The notes under the pieces were generated by a model. That model worked only from the letters and a program-made list of their open reading frames with translations, had not been told where the DNA came from and did not search any database. Shown in pieces: positions 1-7,784 of a DNA stretch of 10,165 nucleotides. How positions within the stretch are numbered: position 1 is the stretch's first letter; the number at the start of each line of letters is the position of its first letter. The position numbers and the translations under genes were made by a program. Origin of the DNA: Dissophora ornata (Eukaryota; Mortierellomycota; Mortierellomycetes; Mortierellales; Mortierellaceae); assembly GCA_025201705.1 (NCBI GenBank), contig MU617589.1, positions 1 through 10,165 on the forward strand. The letters are read 5' to 3'.

Positions 1-28
1 AACAAAAAAAAAAAAAAACACGCCACGC

Positions 29-54
29 GAGAGAGAGAGAGAGAGAGAGAGAGA
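29..54. repeat. (GA)13 microsatellite
   Basis: A perfect GA dinucleotide run directly follows the poly-A stretch at 4-18. It is a simple repeat with no function visible from sequence. Confidence 0.9.
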
Positions 55-906
55 ACTGTATCCCGCTCCAAGGGCCAGCAATATAACGCAAAAACTAGAA
101 TCTTGTACGCCGCCATGAGTACAGATGTTCATGTTGACAAAACAACGTCAGATTTTCCTTTTTCGTTACTCCGTCTGCACGAGTTTCTCGCAAGGACTCT
201 CCATCAGTCCATCACTCACCGTTTGGCAATCAGATAAACAAAGCACAGGCAAAAGTAAATGGGTACTCGACCACGGATAAAACGGATATAAGCAGACACT
301 TTTGAAACTGGCAGGTCTGACAGTGGTCTAGATGTCAGTGAGTTTCTAAAAGAAATATGTACAATACGTGGGCACGGGTGTTGGGGAGGAAAAACTGCGA
401 GTCCTAGGATTTCTTTCCTCTTCTCCTCCTAGAATGCTTTTTCCGAATATTCGCCGTTGCAGCAGAGTTTCTTCTTTGATATCAGTGTGAAGCTAGTTGG
501 CGATGAAAGTGGGACCAAACAGTTTTTTTTGAGAACATCTACTGCAGACTATCACAGGTAACAGCGCAGTAATAAAAGAGAGGAAAACAAAAGTGGGACC
601 CACTCCGTCATTTATTCCTCCCAACTACCCCCCCCCCCCATAACTCATGGCACTCTTTCGACAACGCGTCTGCATGAATAAATCTGCTGCTGCTGCTGAT
701 GAACGCGTGCCTGGTAACGAATACATGCTTGAGATGCGCGCATCTGTACCTGAACTGTCTTTTGTTTGACATGCTATCGCTTTACTTGAGAATGAAGCAA
801 GGGTGGATGCAAGGTAAGAGACGACTATATGGAGCAATGAACGAGACCAAAAAATCGCGTTCACTCAGAACAGAATAGAACAAAAAAAAAAAAAATAGAA
901 TGATTG

Positions 907-925
907 AAAAAAAACATGCAAAAAA
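907..925 (-). terminator. RNA polymerase III T-run terminator of the tRNA gene
   Basis: On the minus strand, a run of six T (925-920) starts about 16 nt after the tRNA 3' end, and a second run of eight T (914-907) follows. Four or more T residues on the non-template strand is the standard Pol III stop. The second run would act as a backup. Confidence 0.75.
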
Positions 926-941
926 GAAACTCATGGTTTTT

Positions 942-1013
942 TGAGCTTGCCGAGGATCGAACTCGGATTACTAGATTCGAAGTCTAGGGGACTATCCATT
1001 ATCCTACAAGCCC
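942..1013 (-). tRNA. tRNA-Arg (anticodon TCG)
   Basis: The minus strand folds into a full 72-nt cloverleaf without an intron. The acceptor stem pairs GGGCTTG with CAAGCTC (one G-T wobble) and the discriminator base is A (942). The D stem GGAT/GTCC has four pairs. The anticodon stem CTAGA/TCTAG encloses the 7-nt loop CTTCGAA, which gives anticodon TCG and so reads CGA arginine codons. The variable loop is 4 nt. The T stem CCGAG/CTCGG encloses TTCGATC and supplies the internal B box (GTTCGATCC). CCA is not encoded, as expected for a eukaryotic nuclear tRNA gene. T-runs follow within about 16 nt. All helices pair, so I read it as functional rather than a tRNA-derived SINE head. Confidence 0.96.
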
Positions 1014-1661
1014 AGACTGAGACGGTCTTTTGAAGGACAGCGTCATTTGATTGGTCGGAATTCCTTTGCATTCAATTTCCTTATGTAGCCAAAAAATTTC
1101 CAAATCGTCTTTGGCGCCCATGGGACCTCAATTTTTAAGGGGTAGCCCCCCTCGGTCCATCGGCCTGCCACGAATGTGCCCATAAAAATGCCTAAAAGTG
1201 CGCCTCAGAGGGTCAAGGAGCCCCTGGGGGGCCTTTTTGGCCCAAAAAAAAAATGTACTCAGTGCAGGGGACCTCGAGCGACCTTTTCAAAGGCACCACA
1301 CGAGTCCCACTCTTTGCATCTCGCCACCAGCAGCGGATACAGGGTATGCCAGTATGGCAATAGAAAGGAGGCAACGAGTGGAAGGGAGAAAACAAGCTGC
1401 AAAGACATTGTCAAGAGCGCGATTTTTCGGTCGCGTTTTCCTTTTTTTTTTTTACAAGCTTGGATAGACTATGGATCCTTTTTTTTTCTGCATACTTTGC
1501 ACACGCGTCATGGAGGATACCAACTCACCTCTCTGGATTGTAGTCTACGCTGTTCTACAGCGCAATCGGAACCACTCAAGCGTCCTCCTCTCCCCATTCA
1601 GGCCAAGTCTACTTGTCTACTACAAAATAACGGACAACAGGCCTCCTCCTCCTTTTTGCGC
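1014..1661. other. Spacer with GC-rich hairpin, no supportable gene
   Basis: No convincing coding sequence is seen. Frames of 60-179 codons overlap on both strands, end in homopolymer-encoded residues and match no family I know. The part at 1100-1310 differs in style from the surrounding AT-rich DNA: it is rich in G and C runs and contains a GGGCC-TTTTT-GGCCC hairpin followed by an A-run (about 1227-1252). This could be part of a dispersed repeat, but one copy in the window cannot show that. Further right are T-runs near 1441 and 1480. Confidence 0.35.
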
Positions 1662-1920
1662 TGTACCAAAACTAAAAACTTCGTTTTGCGACAGGCTAAA
1701 AAACTCGATCTCTAAACCAACCAGTTGCTTGCTTGTTGTACCCAAGGGTCACTTTGGCGACAACAGCAAAACCCCTAGCTTTTTTTTTTTTCTCCCTCTT
1801 GCGCGCGCATGTTTTGTACCCAAAAAAATATTCTTTTTGGCGACAAAAAAAACAGAATCGCATGGCTTTTTTTTTTTTGCACTCTGTACCCAATGAACAG
1901 TTATTGGCGACAAGAGCTTC
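1662..1920 (+). repeat. Four-copy diverged tandem repeat, unit about 70-78 bp
   Basis: Four units begin with TGTACC(C)AA at 1662, 1737, 1815 and 1885, giving spacings of 75, 78 and 70. Each carries a second conserved core, TTGGCGACAA or a close variant (TTTTGCGACA in unit 1), about 15-25 nt downstream, mostly followed by AGC/GGCT; in units 2 and 3 that leads into a T-run of about 12. The linkers between cores are diverged. Overlapping minus- and plus-strand frames here are low-complexity by-products of the T-runs. The origin is unknown: it may be a minisatellite or part of a larger repeat. Confidence 0.7.
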
Positions 1921-2382
1921 GAAAGAGGAGTAGAGAAAAGGGTTTATTATCGGAGAGGAACGAATAAAAAAAGACAGAAAAAGAGAACAGGCAATAGGGA
2001 TATGAGTGACGGACAAGTGAACAACGAAACCGACAGCAGGGTAGTTGCAAGCGAGATAAATAAGAGAAGAGAAAGAGTGAAGACGGGAGACGGAGAGAGA
2101 AAGAGAGTGACGGGCGCAACGACAAAGGCACAGCCTCAGGGACAAAGGGACATCGGTGCCATTTGAATGACAAACCGACCCTTCCTATTCCCAAGATTGG
2201 CCCGAGATCCAGACTGACTGGAATCTCGCTAACAATGAAGGGGGGGGGGGCATTGAGAAAAATCAGACTTCAAAAACCAGAAAAACATTGCATGAACTTA
2301 TCCAGAACCAACGCAATGATGCGCACGACTGTGAACGGTTCACAGATCAGCGCTGAGGATTCGCTAGACCAGCATCCCATGT
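1921..2382. other. MAF1 downstream region with purine-rich tract
   Basis: This lies downstream of the MAF1 stop. The plus strand is strongly purine-rich between about 1920 and 2110 (CT-rich on the minus strand), like the leaders of the two neighbouring genes, but no start codon with an extended frame follows it. A minus-strand AATAAA lies at 1943-1948, about 435 nt past the MAF1 stop, which is far for its polyA signal. An 11-G run occupies 2240-2250. No gene is recognised. Confidence 0.4.
2329..2345. repeat. Perfect 17-bp palindrome downstream of MAF1
   Basis: CTGTGAAC-G-GTTCACAG has two 8-bp arms around one central base. It lies about 40-55 nt after the MAF1 stop, so probably in the 3' UTR. 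It could form a small hairpin or be a dimeric protein site. No role is assigned. Confidence 0.6.
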
Positions 2383-4198
2383 TCACATCATGTCCATCTC
2401 TCCGACGACATAGTCGTCGTATCGCAACCTAGAGATCAAAAAAACAAAACGTTGTGTCAGACGACGTGGTGATCACGGTGGGTGTTTTCTGCATGCGGAT
2501 TTCGAGAGTAATTAGTACATACCCCCGCCTGCGATGTCCGAATCCAGTATCGTCATCACTCATATCCGAGAAATCATCGCCGTCTTCTGAGGGAACACCA
2601 TGGCTACGATAAGATGACCATAAAACAGACGAGACGGTTAATACAATGCATACTGCTAGTCAGATGATTAATTGAAAGGATAAAGTCCCGTCGTGGGATA
2701 AATGGCAGCATGCATGTGGGTGCGCACTCTACCTGACACCTCTCATCGTGAAATAGATGATGCGCTTGAGTTTCCGGTTAAAGAAAAAGTAGTTGAACGA
2801 CCATCTAAGACATGCAAAAGACATTTGTTAGTCCAGAATCCGGAATCTCGGAACGCCACAAACGAAAAAAAAAAAAAAAAAAAAAAACCATTTGAATTTG
2901 CTTACAAGGTCCCGCCACCTTCCTCGTCGTTGGGGTCCGAGTCACTCTCGGGGTTATAGCTGTACACGTCCGAGTCCTGAAAGTCAATCAGGTTGTCGAT
3001 CGAGTCCCAGATCCGGAGCTCCTTGACTGCACGGTCGTTTCCATGGTTCAGCAACGTCGCATTGACAGAATTGACGACCATCGACACGGATGGCTCTTTC
3101 CGGAACTGCTCTGGTTTTGCGTCCCTACAGATCAGACGGGGAGGAAAAAAAACCAGCGGACACATAACTAAAGTTAATATCTTCTCTTTTTTGCGCCCGG
3201 CCCATGTCTCCAGAGTTCAGTTCCCGATCCGTCTCACTTGACAATTCCCCAGAAAATGATATCACCCCTCGGCAGAAATAAGATTTGCGTCTTAGTGGGA
3301 GCTTGTGATACGGGATACGGGCAAGCCCGTCCGCTTGTTCCCGTTCTTTTGCAGAGTCACATGGCCACAGCGTAGGGCAGTTCAGGAACCACTGCTCCAA
3401 CCACTGCTCCTACGCTGCTCCTCTCCTCCCCACACACCATCCCACGCCATCTCATGCCTGATCGTCGCCCGCAAGGGAAGGCAGAAAAAGGAGAGGGCAC
3501 GCACGGTGGATCACGGGTGCAATCAAATTGAATGTGTGAAAAAAAAAAAACGCTCAAACTTACGAAAAGTCATAGTCAGGGAAAGACGCATTTAAGGTTC
3601 CAATCAAGTAGAACAGCGTCCTTCTCGAGGCTGGTTGGTCCAAAGGCCCAAAGGGCGAGATGATATTGCGGAAACTTGATCCAGACCCATCCTCGTCTGG
3701 CGGACTGTTCGAAGGATCGTACTTGATCTCAATTTGCTTGTACAGCTTCTTGTCTGCACCTGCTGCCTTGCCTAACAGCGTCAATTGATAGGAGTGAGGG
3801 CTGTGGTTAGGATGTGTGGGGGGTCGTAGTGGGATCAATGGGGGAAATATTCGCTATTGCGCGTGCGGCTGTTTTGGAGGAGGGCTGAAGGATCGGTATA
3901 TCCTCAGTCAAGGATCTACCCTGCTTCTGCAATGTCTATCCCTGGTAAAAAAGGATGAACACGAACACGGAAACGAAAAAAAGTCTTTGTAGGGGTACCA
4001 CCATCGCAGATGACCTGCAATGGGACCAAAGGGATTCGCCTGGTTTTGTGGAACGAGGAGGGGCAGGGCAGATGACAAGGCATAGCAGCGGTTCTTACAG
4101 GAGTATGGTTCGACTCTGCCGTACACTCTGCATTCGGCTGTTTCAAAGACAAGGGCGCTGTTGATGGCGTCTATCCCAGCGTATTCAAGAAACTTCAT
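2383..4198 (-). CDS. MAF1: Maf1, repressor of RNA polymerase III (six exons)
   Basis: Maf1 binds and represses RNA polymerase III, shutting down tRNA and 5S synthesis under nutrient stress. In animals and yeast it is controlled by TOR/PKA phosphorylation. Exons on the minus strand are 4198-4099, 3771-3564, 3124-2906, 2804-2733, 2603-2523 and 2428-2383, with GT-AG introns of 327, 439, 101, 129 and 94 nt. Joined, they encode 241 aa, near human MAF1 (about 256). Family blocks in order are: [14 protein letters not shown] and GRVEPYSCK (1-35); [15 protein letters not shown]...DYDFS (83-103); [15 protein letters not shown] (110-124); [13 protein letters not shown] (155-167); [16 protein letters not shown] (176-191). 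An acidic tail with [13 protein letters not shown] follows and the end is [12 protein letters not shown]. The start was chosen because family members begin MK(F/L)LE; an in-frame upstream ATG at 4441 would add 81 low-complexity residues. Exons 1-4 are certain. Exons 5-6 are inferred from phase-matched splice sites, an open acidic frame, and agreement of RGVS with the RSIS of animal Maf1. If intron 4 is retained, the protein ends after 200 aa. Confidence 0.93.
2865..2887. repeat. 23-nt A/T homopolymer inside MAF1 intron 3
   Basis: The run is T on the sense strand and lies within the 101-nt intron (2805-2905), 60 nt upstream of the 3' splice site. This is further away than a normal polypyrimidine tract. 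Its length is likely to vary between isolates and may be uncertain in the assembly. Confidence 0.9.
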
Positions 4199-4440
4199 TG
4201 TGTGTGTGTGTGGTGGGGTTGCGATGCGGAGTAGCGTGTTGCTGCAGCTAAGAGAGAGAGCGAGAGCGAGAGTGAGAGTGAGAGAGAGAGTGGTGGGTGG
4301 TATACACTGAAGAGAGTGAAGGAGAGACAGAGCGGTGGATGGTGTGTTGGGTGGATGGAAGAAAGAGGGGGGAATGATGGGATGATGGAAGGTGGAATGG
4401 GGACTGGAAACGTGCTCTGTTTCACTGGCAGTGACTTCCA
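4199..4440 (-). promoter_or_regulatory. CT-rich and (CA)n leader of MAF1
   Basis: Directly upstream of the MAF1 ATG, the sense strand carries (CA)7 (4199-4212), then a CT-dominated tract including a (CT)n-type microsatellite at 4251-4290, and further CT/CA-rich sequence to about 4440. Pyrimidine-rich leaders are common at fungal transcription starts. I see no TATA box. The reading frame stays open upstream to an ATG at 4441, but the predicted residues are only Ser/Leu/Pro/His-rich, so I treat this as untranslated. Confidence 0.55.
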
Positions 4441-4710
4441 TTCCTTCTGGAACCTGCCGCCACTGCGGGCCGCAAGGCTCCCCACGCGCACCCGCCCAAC
4501 CGTTCCACAGGTGTTTGGCCTCTCCCCCTCCCTCTCTGCCTGACCTATTGTAACGAGACAGCTTACAGCATCAATGTCTTTTACAGAGATCGTGGGGTCG
4601 TGTCATCGTACCCTCTTGCCCTCTCTCTCCATATTCAAACATGTGCGTTGTTGGAGCAGATGACATTGGCTTCTTTTTTTACGCCAAGTGTTGTATATAC
4701 ATCAGGCGGC
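4441..4710. other. Spacer between MAF1 promoter and CAT2 3' end
   Basis: This stretch holds the distal part of the MAF1 upstream region. The plus-strand frame of 79 codons at 4641-4880 runs into the antisense of the last CAT2 exon and has no family features. No RNA gene or conserved coding segment is recognised. Confidence 0.45.
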
Positions 4711-4716
4711 TTTATT
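4711..4716 (-). terminator. Polyadenylation signal of CAT2
   Basis: A canonical AATAAA on the minus strand lies 85 nt after the CAT2 stop codon (4802-4804), in sequence that is AT-rich with a T-run at about 4736-4744. Position and motif fit a fungal 3' UTR. The exact cleavage site cannot be placed. Confidence 0.7.
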
Positions 4717-4801
4717 TGCTTCTAGAAGGAGGAATAAAAAAAAATGCAGGAAAAATAGTTTTCGTCTCAATCGTCGCCTTGCGTAGCTGCTACACGACTC
4801 T

Positions 4802-7611
4802 TTACAGCTTCGACTTGGGTGCCTCCAGCAACGTCTGCTCAAAGAGCTGTCTCATATCAGAGGCAGACTCCTTCAAGTAGTGGTGCAGACGATCGGGGCG
4901 CATCTCGTTGAGCGCAGCAACGTTGAAGCTCAAGTTGTTCTCGTTGATCATGTATGCAACTCCGTAACCATCGGGGACGACCTCGCCCCATCCGTATCCA
5001 TCAAATTGCTCGCCCGACAGCTGAGATGTCGACAAGTTCCAGTGGCAGGAGCGGCTGAACACTTCCTGCGTGAACATCGCGGGCTTGTTCTCGTTCGACT
5101 TGAGCGAGAGACGGAGACCCAACAGGTGACGATCAACTCCCTTGCCCTCCAAAGCGTTGGCCATGTAGCTCACATGGGAATCAAGAGCCTTCTTGAAGAG
5201 CGCAGTCTTCTCACCAGCTGGCACATTGTGATCTTCCATGGCTTTGACCCAGGCAACAGACTCGGTGCTGACGGTACGGCAGGTCTCGGTACGGCCGTGC
5301 TGGAACTTGCGAACCTGAGCAGACTCGTAGGTGGGGTTAGAGACTCCGTGCATCTTGAAGTAGGCGAGCTGGATGACCATCTGGACATAGGCATCGGGCG
5401 AGCACTTGAACTTCTTGATCAGGCCCTTGCCGTATCCCTCGTAGTTCTGGACATAAAGGCCGTGCTTGCCGATCAACTCGTCAAAGTTCTTCTCCGAGGT
5501 CTCGATCGCCTTGTGGACCGCAGTGTTGAAGGCAAAGTTGAGCTTCTTGGGGGTCTCCAAGGCGGACGAGACAGTGGCGGAGCCGTGGTCGATCTTGTTC
5601 TGGGCCAAGGTGGTGCAGACATAGTCATTCAGGCGGCACGTGGGAGTTCCGTCCATGGTGGAGTGCTAAATTTTTGATTCGGGTCAGCGTTTAGTGCAAG
5701 AGCTGGGCAGCAGTAGCAGAGCAGATCGATCAGATATATGTTCCCCTTACCTCGCCCATGAAGCCGGCTTTGCCGTTCTCAAAGACAATGAACTGGAGGG
5801 ACTTGTCAAAGAAGCGGTTGCGGCCATCTCCGTGCCAGCAGGCGCGTGAGACCTCGTCGCGTGTGACGGGGCTGGAGTCGTCCAAGCAGAGCAAGAAGAC
5901 CGAGGACTCGATCTTGCGAAGGAGCTCCTCGTTCTGCGAGCCGGCATTGATGAGGGTCTTGCGGGTCTGTGTTGGTTGAATGGCAGAGTGGGCAGGGCGT
6001 TAGATACACGATTAGTTAGTCGATTATCATCGGCTTGGTGGGAGTGATAGAGTGTTTGAGTGTTGCATTTCTGCGTGTAACAGGGATGCATGTGTAAGTG
6101 AATAGAGCATGCCAAGCGAGGAGGGTTGTTTTGAGAGTGCGAGTGAATGTGTGCATGTGTAGAGGGTTCGCGCAAAGAGCGGATCGGAGAAAGAGACGTT
6201 TTTCCGCAAGACCGGCCCCTCCCCCATGTGAAGCAGCCCGTTTCCCGAGAGGAGACACTCGCCTGCCCACACAGCGCACTCCCCGATGCGATGAGATCAG
6301 CGCGACGAATGAACGGCGTGCGCCCCACAGAAACCACACGGACGATTATTTCGTCCAAATAAAGTAATCAGAATGAAGACACTCTCGGTTTGCCCTGAAT
6401 TGGGTTGGGGGCGGACATGGCTGCACAACATGCGCCATCTCGGTCGGTGTGTGCTGTGGACGTCTTCTCATCACCGCAAAGTAAAAAAAAAAAGAGCAAC
6501 GCCGAGAGCTAGAGAGAGGACCGACCGATCACTCCTCGCTCTCGCCGCTGCCTGCACATACACATACACATATACACACAAACACCCTTCCCTCCCATAT
6601 GCGTGGAGAACACATCCTTACCTCAGTCCAGATATCACGGTTGTCCGACGTCAGGGCTCCAAGAGCGGGGTCCTTGCGATCGCCAGCCAGCTTCACAATA
6701 GCATCCAACTGAACCTCAATGTCGGCAGTGCTCAACATCTTTCCATCCTTGATCAGATCAAAGACATAAAACTGGTTGTGACGCACAACCGCCACATGGT
6801 TGTTCTGTGCAGGATCAAACGCCAGCTCAAAGTCGCTAGGCTTGGCGGGGTATCTGCAGGCATTGAACATGTACTTGTACGTCGACGAGTCCAGGGGGCT
6901 CTTCTTGGCCATCTCTGGCGCCAGAGACTCATCCACAACCTGGCGGCGGAAATCCATCGCAGCCTGGATGATGGCAGCAGCGCGCTGAGTGGGCTTCTTG
7001 CGGAGGCGATCATCCCTGTAGGCGTAAAAGTACGAGACATAGATCACAACGGGATCACGGTATCCAAAGTACGCGAGATCGTTCCACCAATCCTCCAGCC
7101 AGTTGACCGTCTTGGGGTCGTTGGCCTTGGCGAGCAAACGCTGCTGGAGCTCCTCACCGACGCCACCAGGCTTCTGGAACTCCTGAACAGCGGCAGTGGT
7201 CTCTGCAAACTCCTTGTCGTCCAAGAGAGGGCGAACGGACTTGAGGTAGCGAGCGCAGGTCTCGGCCAGGGTAGGGACAGGAAGCTTAGGGAGGGCAGTG
7301 TCGTAGCGGTAGAGGGGTCCCTTGGTCATGTCGGGCTGGCCGAGGCCGGCGGGGACAGCGCCGCTGGTGTAGTTTCTGTAGAGCATGCTGGACAGGATCT
7401 GATATGGCAATTGACAAGTAAGCCGAGATGAAGGGAGTGAGGAAGAGAAAGAAAGCGGGTTAGCGGCGAGTTGGCATGTAGTTGCTTTGGATTGCAGGAA
7501 TGAACAAGCGATGGGATGGGTCGGTACCTTTGGCTGTTGAGGCTTGAGGGCGGTCTTGAACGAGTTGAGGAGGAAGGGTCTAGAGACAGAGGACAAGGCG
7601 CGAAGAGACAT
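4802..7611 (-). CDS. CAT2: Carnitine O-acetyltransferase, mitochondrial/peroxisomal (four exons)
   Basis: This enzyme reversibly transfers acetyl groups between CoA and carnitine, so that acetyl units made by peroxisomal beta-oxidation can reach the mitochondrion. Exons on the minus strand are 7611-7528, 7398-6622, 5966-5751 and 5665-4802, giving 646 aa (yeast Cat2 is 670, mouse CrAT 626). The GT-AG introns are 129, 655 and 85 nt, and all are phase 0. Residues 1-50 have Arg/Lys, many Ser and no acidic residue (MSLRALSSVSRPFLL...), which fits a mitochondrial presequence. The family opening LPKLPVPTLAETCARYLKSV comes after it, then WLEDWWNDLAYFGYRDP. The catalytic His is H360 in EHSTMDGTPT, the first codon of exon 4. 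A CoA-site lysine motif YGKGLIKKFKCSPDA is near 437-451, and TETCRTVSTES (485-495) carries the carnitine/acyl contacts. The last three residues, SKL, are a canonical peroxisomal PTS1. Codon use is GC-rich in the exons, so long antisense frames appear on the plus strand; they are not genes. Confidence 0.96.
5967..6621 (-). other. CAT2 intron 2, unusually long (655 nt)
   Basis: The donor is GAG|GTAAGG (6621 downwards) and the acceptor AACACAG|ACC (ending 5967). The flanking exons join DNRDIWTE to TRKTLINAG, which matches the continuous family alignment, so no coding exon is missing. The intron contains a CA/TA-rich microsatellite (about 6555-6590). The other introns of this gene are 85 and 129 nt, so this one is long for a fungal gene. 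No nested gene is seen. Confidence 0.8.
7399..7527 (-). other. CAT2 intron 1, 129 nt, in frame and stop-free
   Basis: The donor is AAG|GTACCG and the acceptor CATATCAG|ATC, with a plausible branch site CTTAC about 25 nt before the end. The length is 43 codons with no stop, so retention would insert 43 residues, mostly Ser, Leu, Pro and Thr, after residue 28, within the targeting region, and keep the enzyme in frame. The donor is weaker than the GTAAGG donors of introns 2 and 3. Confidence 0.7.
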
Positions 7612-7740
7612 GAAGGAAGAGGGGCGGTGGGGAAGAGGGAGCAGAGAGCAGAGAGGAGATTGCGCTTGGAAAGAGAGGCGGGGGAGAGTGGAGAGGAGCA
7701 GAGAGGGATGGAGCGGAAATGGAGCGTGGAAAGAAGGGGA
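7612..7740 (-). promoter_or_regulatory. Pyrimidine-rich leader of CAT2
   Basis: The sense strand between the TATA box and the ATG is almost all C and T, with no ATG upstream of the start codon. This fits a 5' UTR beginning some tens of bases after the TATA box, which makes the ATG at 7611 the first one in the transcript. Confidence 0.6.
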
Positions 7741-7775
7741 TGAGGATCAGCAGAAAAAAGAAAAGGCGTGCGCCC

Positions 7776-7784
7776 CTTTTATAT
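7776..7784 (-). promoter_or_regulatory. TATA box of CAT2
   Basis: The minus strand reads ATATAAAAGGGG, a near-consensus TATA element, 165 nt upstream of the CAT2 start codon. Transcription would begin within the CT-rich leader. Further upstream, CACGTG (E-box, 7916-7921) is a possible bHLH factor site, but a six-base match may be chance. Confidence 0.65.

Larger units (their letters stand above)
1..941. other. Left flank without a supportable gene
   Basis: This stretch begins with an A-run (4-18) and a (GA)13 microsatellite (29-54), and has a 12-C run at 628-639 and a CTG/CTGCTG-rich patch near 680-700. Both strands are broken by stops. A 40-codon plus-strand frame starts at 115 in a good Kozak context (GCCGCCATGA) and stops at 237, but has no recognisable similarity. 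The 79-codon minus frame at 625-864 is low-complexity at its end and does not look like a protein. The motif AAAGTGGGACC occurs twice, near 505 and 589. I see no confident exon. The region could be the UTR or flank of a gene outside the window. Confidence 0.5.

Noticed and set aside
942..1310. Possibility that the tRNA is the head of a SINE continuing into the adjacent block
   Set aside because: The cloverleaf is intact and followed on its 3' side by Pol III terminator runs. The GC-run block lies on its 5' side, the wrong side for a SINE body.
1176..1896. Overlapping plus-strand frames of 179, 89 and 141 codons
   Set aside because: They contain runs of Phe and Lys from homopolymers, overlap each other and minus-strand frames, and cross the tandem repeat. 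There is no domain or codon signal.
1696..2194. Minus-strand frames of 149 and 97 codons in the purine-rich tract
   Set aside because: The predicted proteins are Ser/Leu/Phe/Arg strings typical of translated CT-rich DNA, with no family match.
2403..2421. CGACGAC/GTCGTCG inverted repeat considered as a regulatory hairpin
   Set aside because: It lies within the last MAF1 coding exon and follows from the codons for YDDYVV.
4199..4441. In-frame ATG at 4441 that would extend MAF1 by 81 residues
   Set aside because: The extension is Ser/Pro/Leu/His repeats from a CT/CA microsatellite leader. Maf1 proteins start MK(F/L)LE, matching the ATG at 4198.
4880..5677. 265-codon plus-strand open frame antisense to the last CAT2 exon
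   Set aside because: It mirrors the GC-rich third positions of CAT2 codons, has no family features, and overlaps a protein with clear catalytic motifs on the other strand.
6373..7431. 352-codon plus-strand open frame across CAT2 exon 2 and intron 2
   Set aside because: It is the antisense of the carnitine acyltransferase N-terminal domain. Its own residues are Val/Leu/Gly-rich reverse-complement artefacts with no domain.
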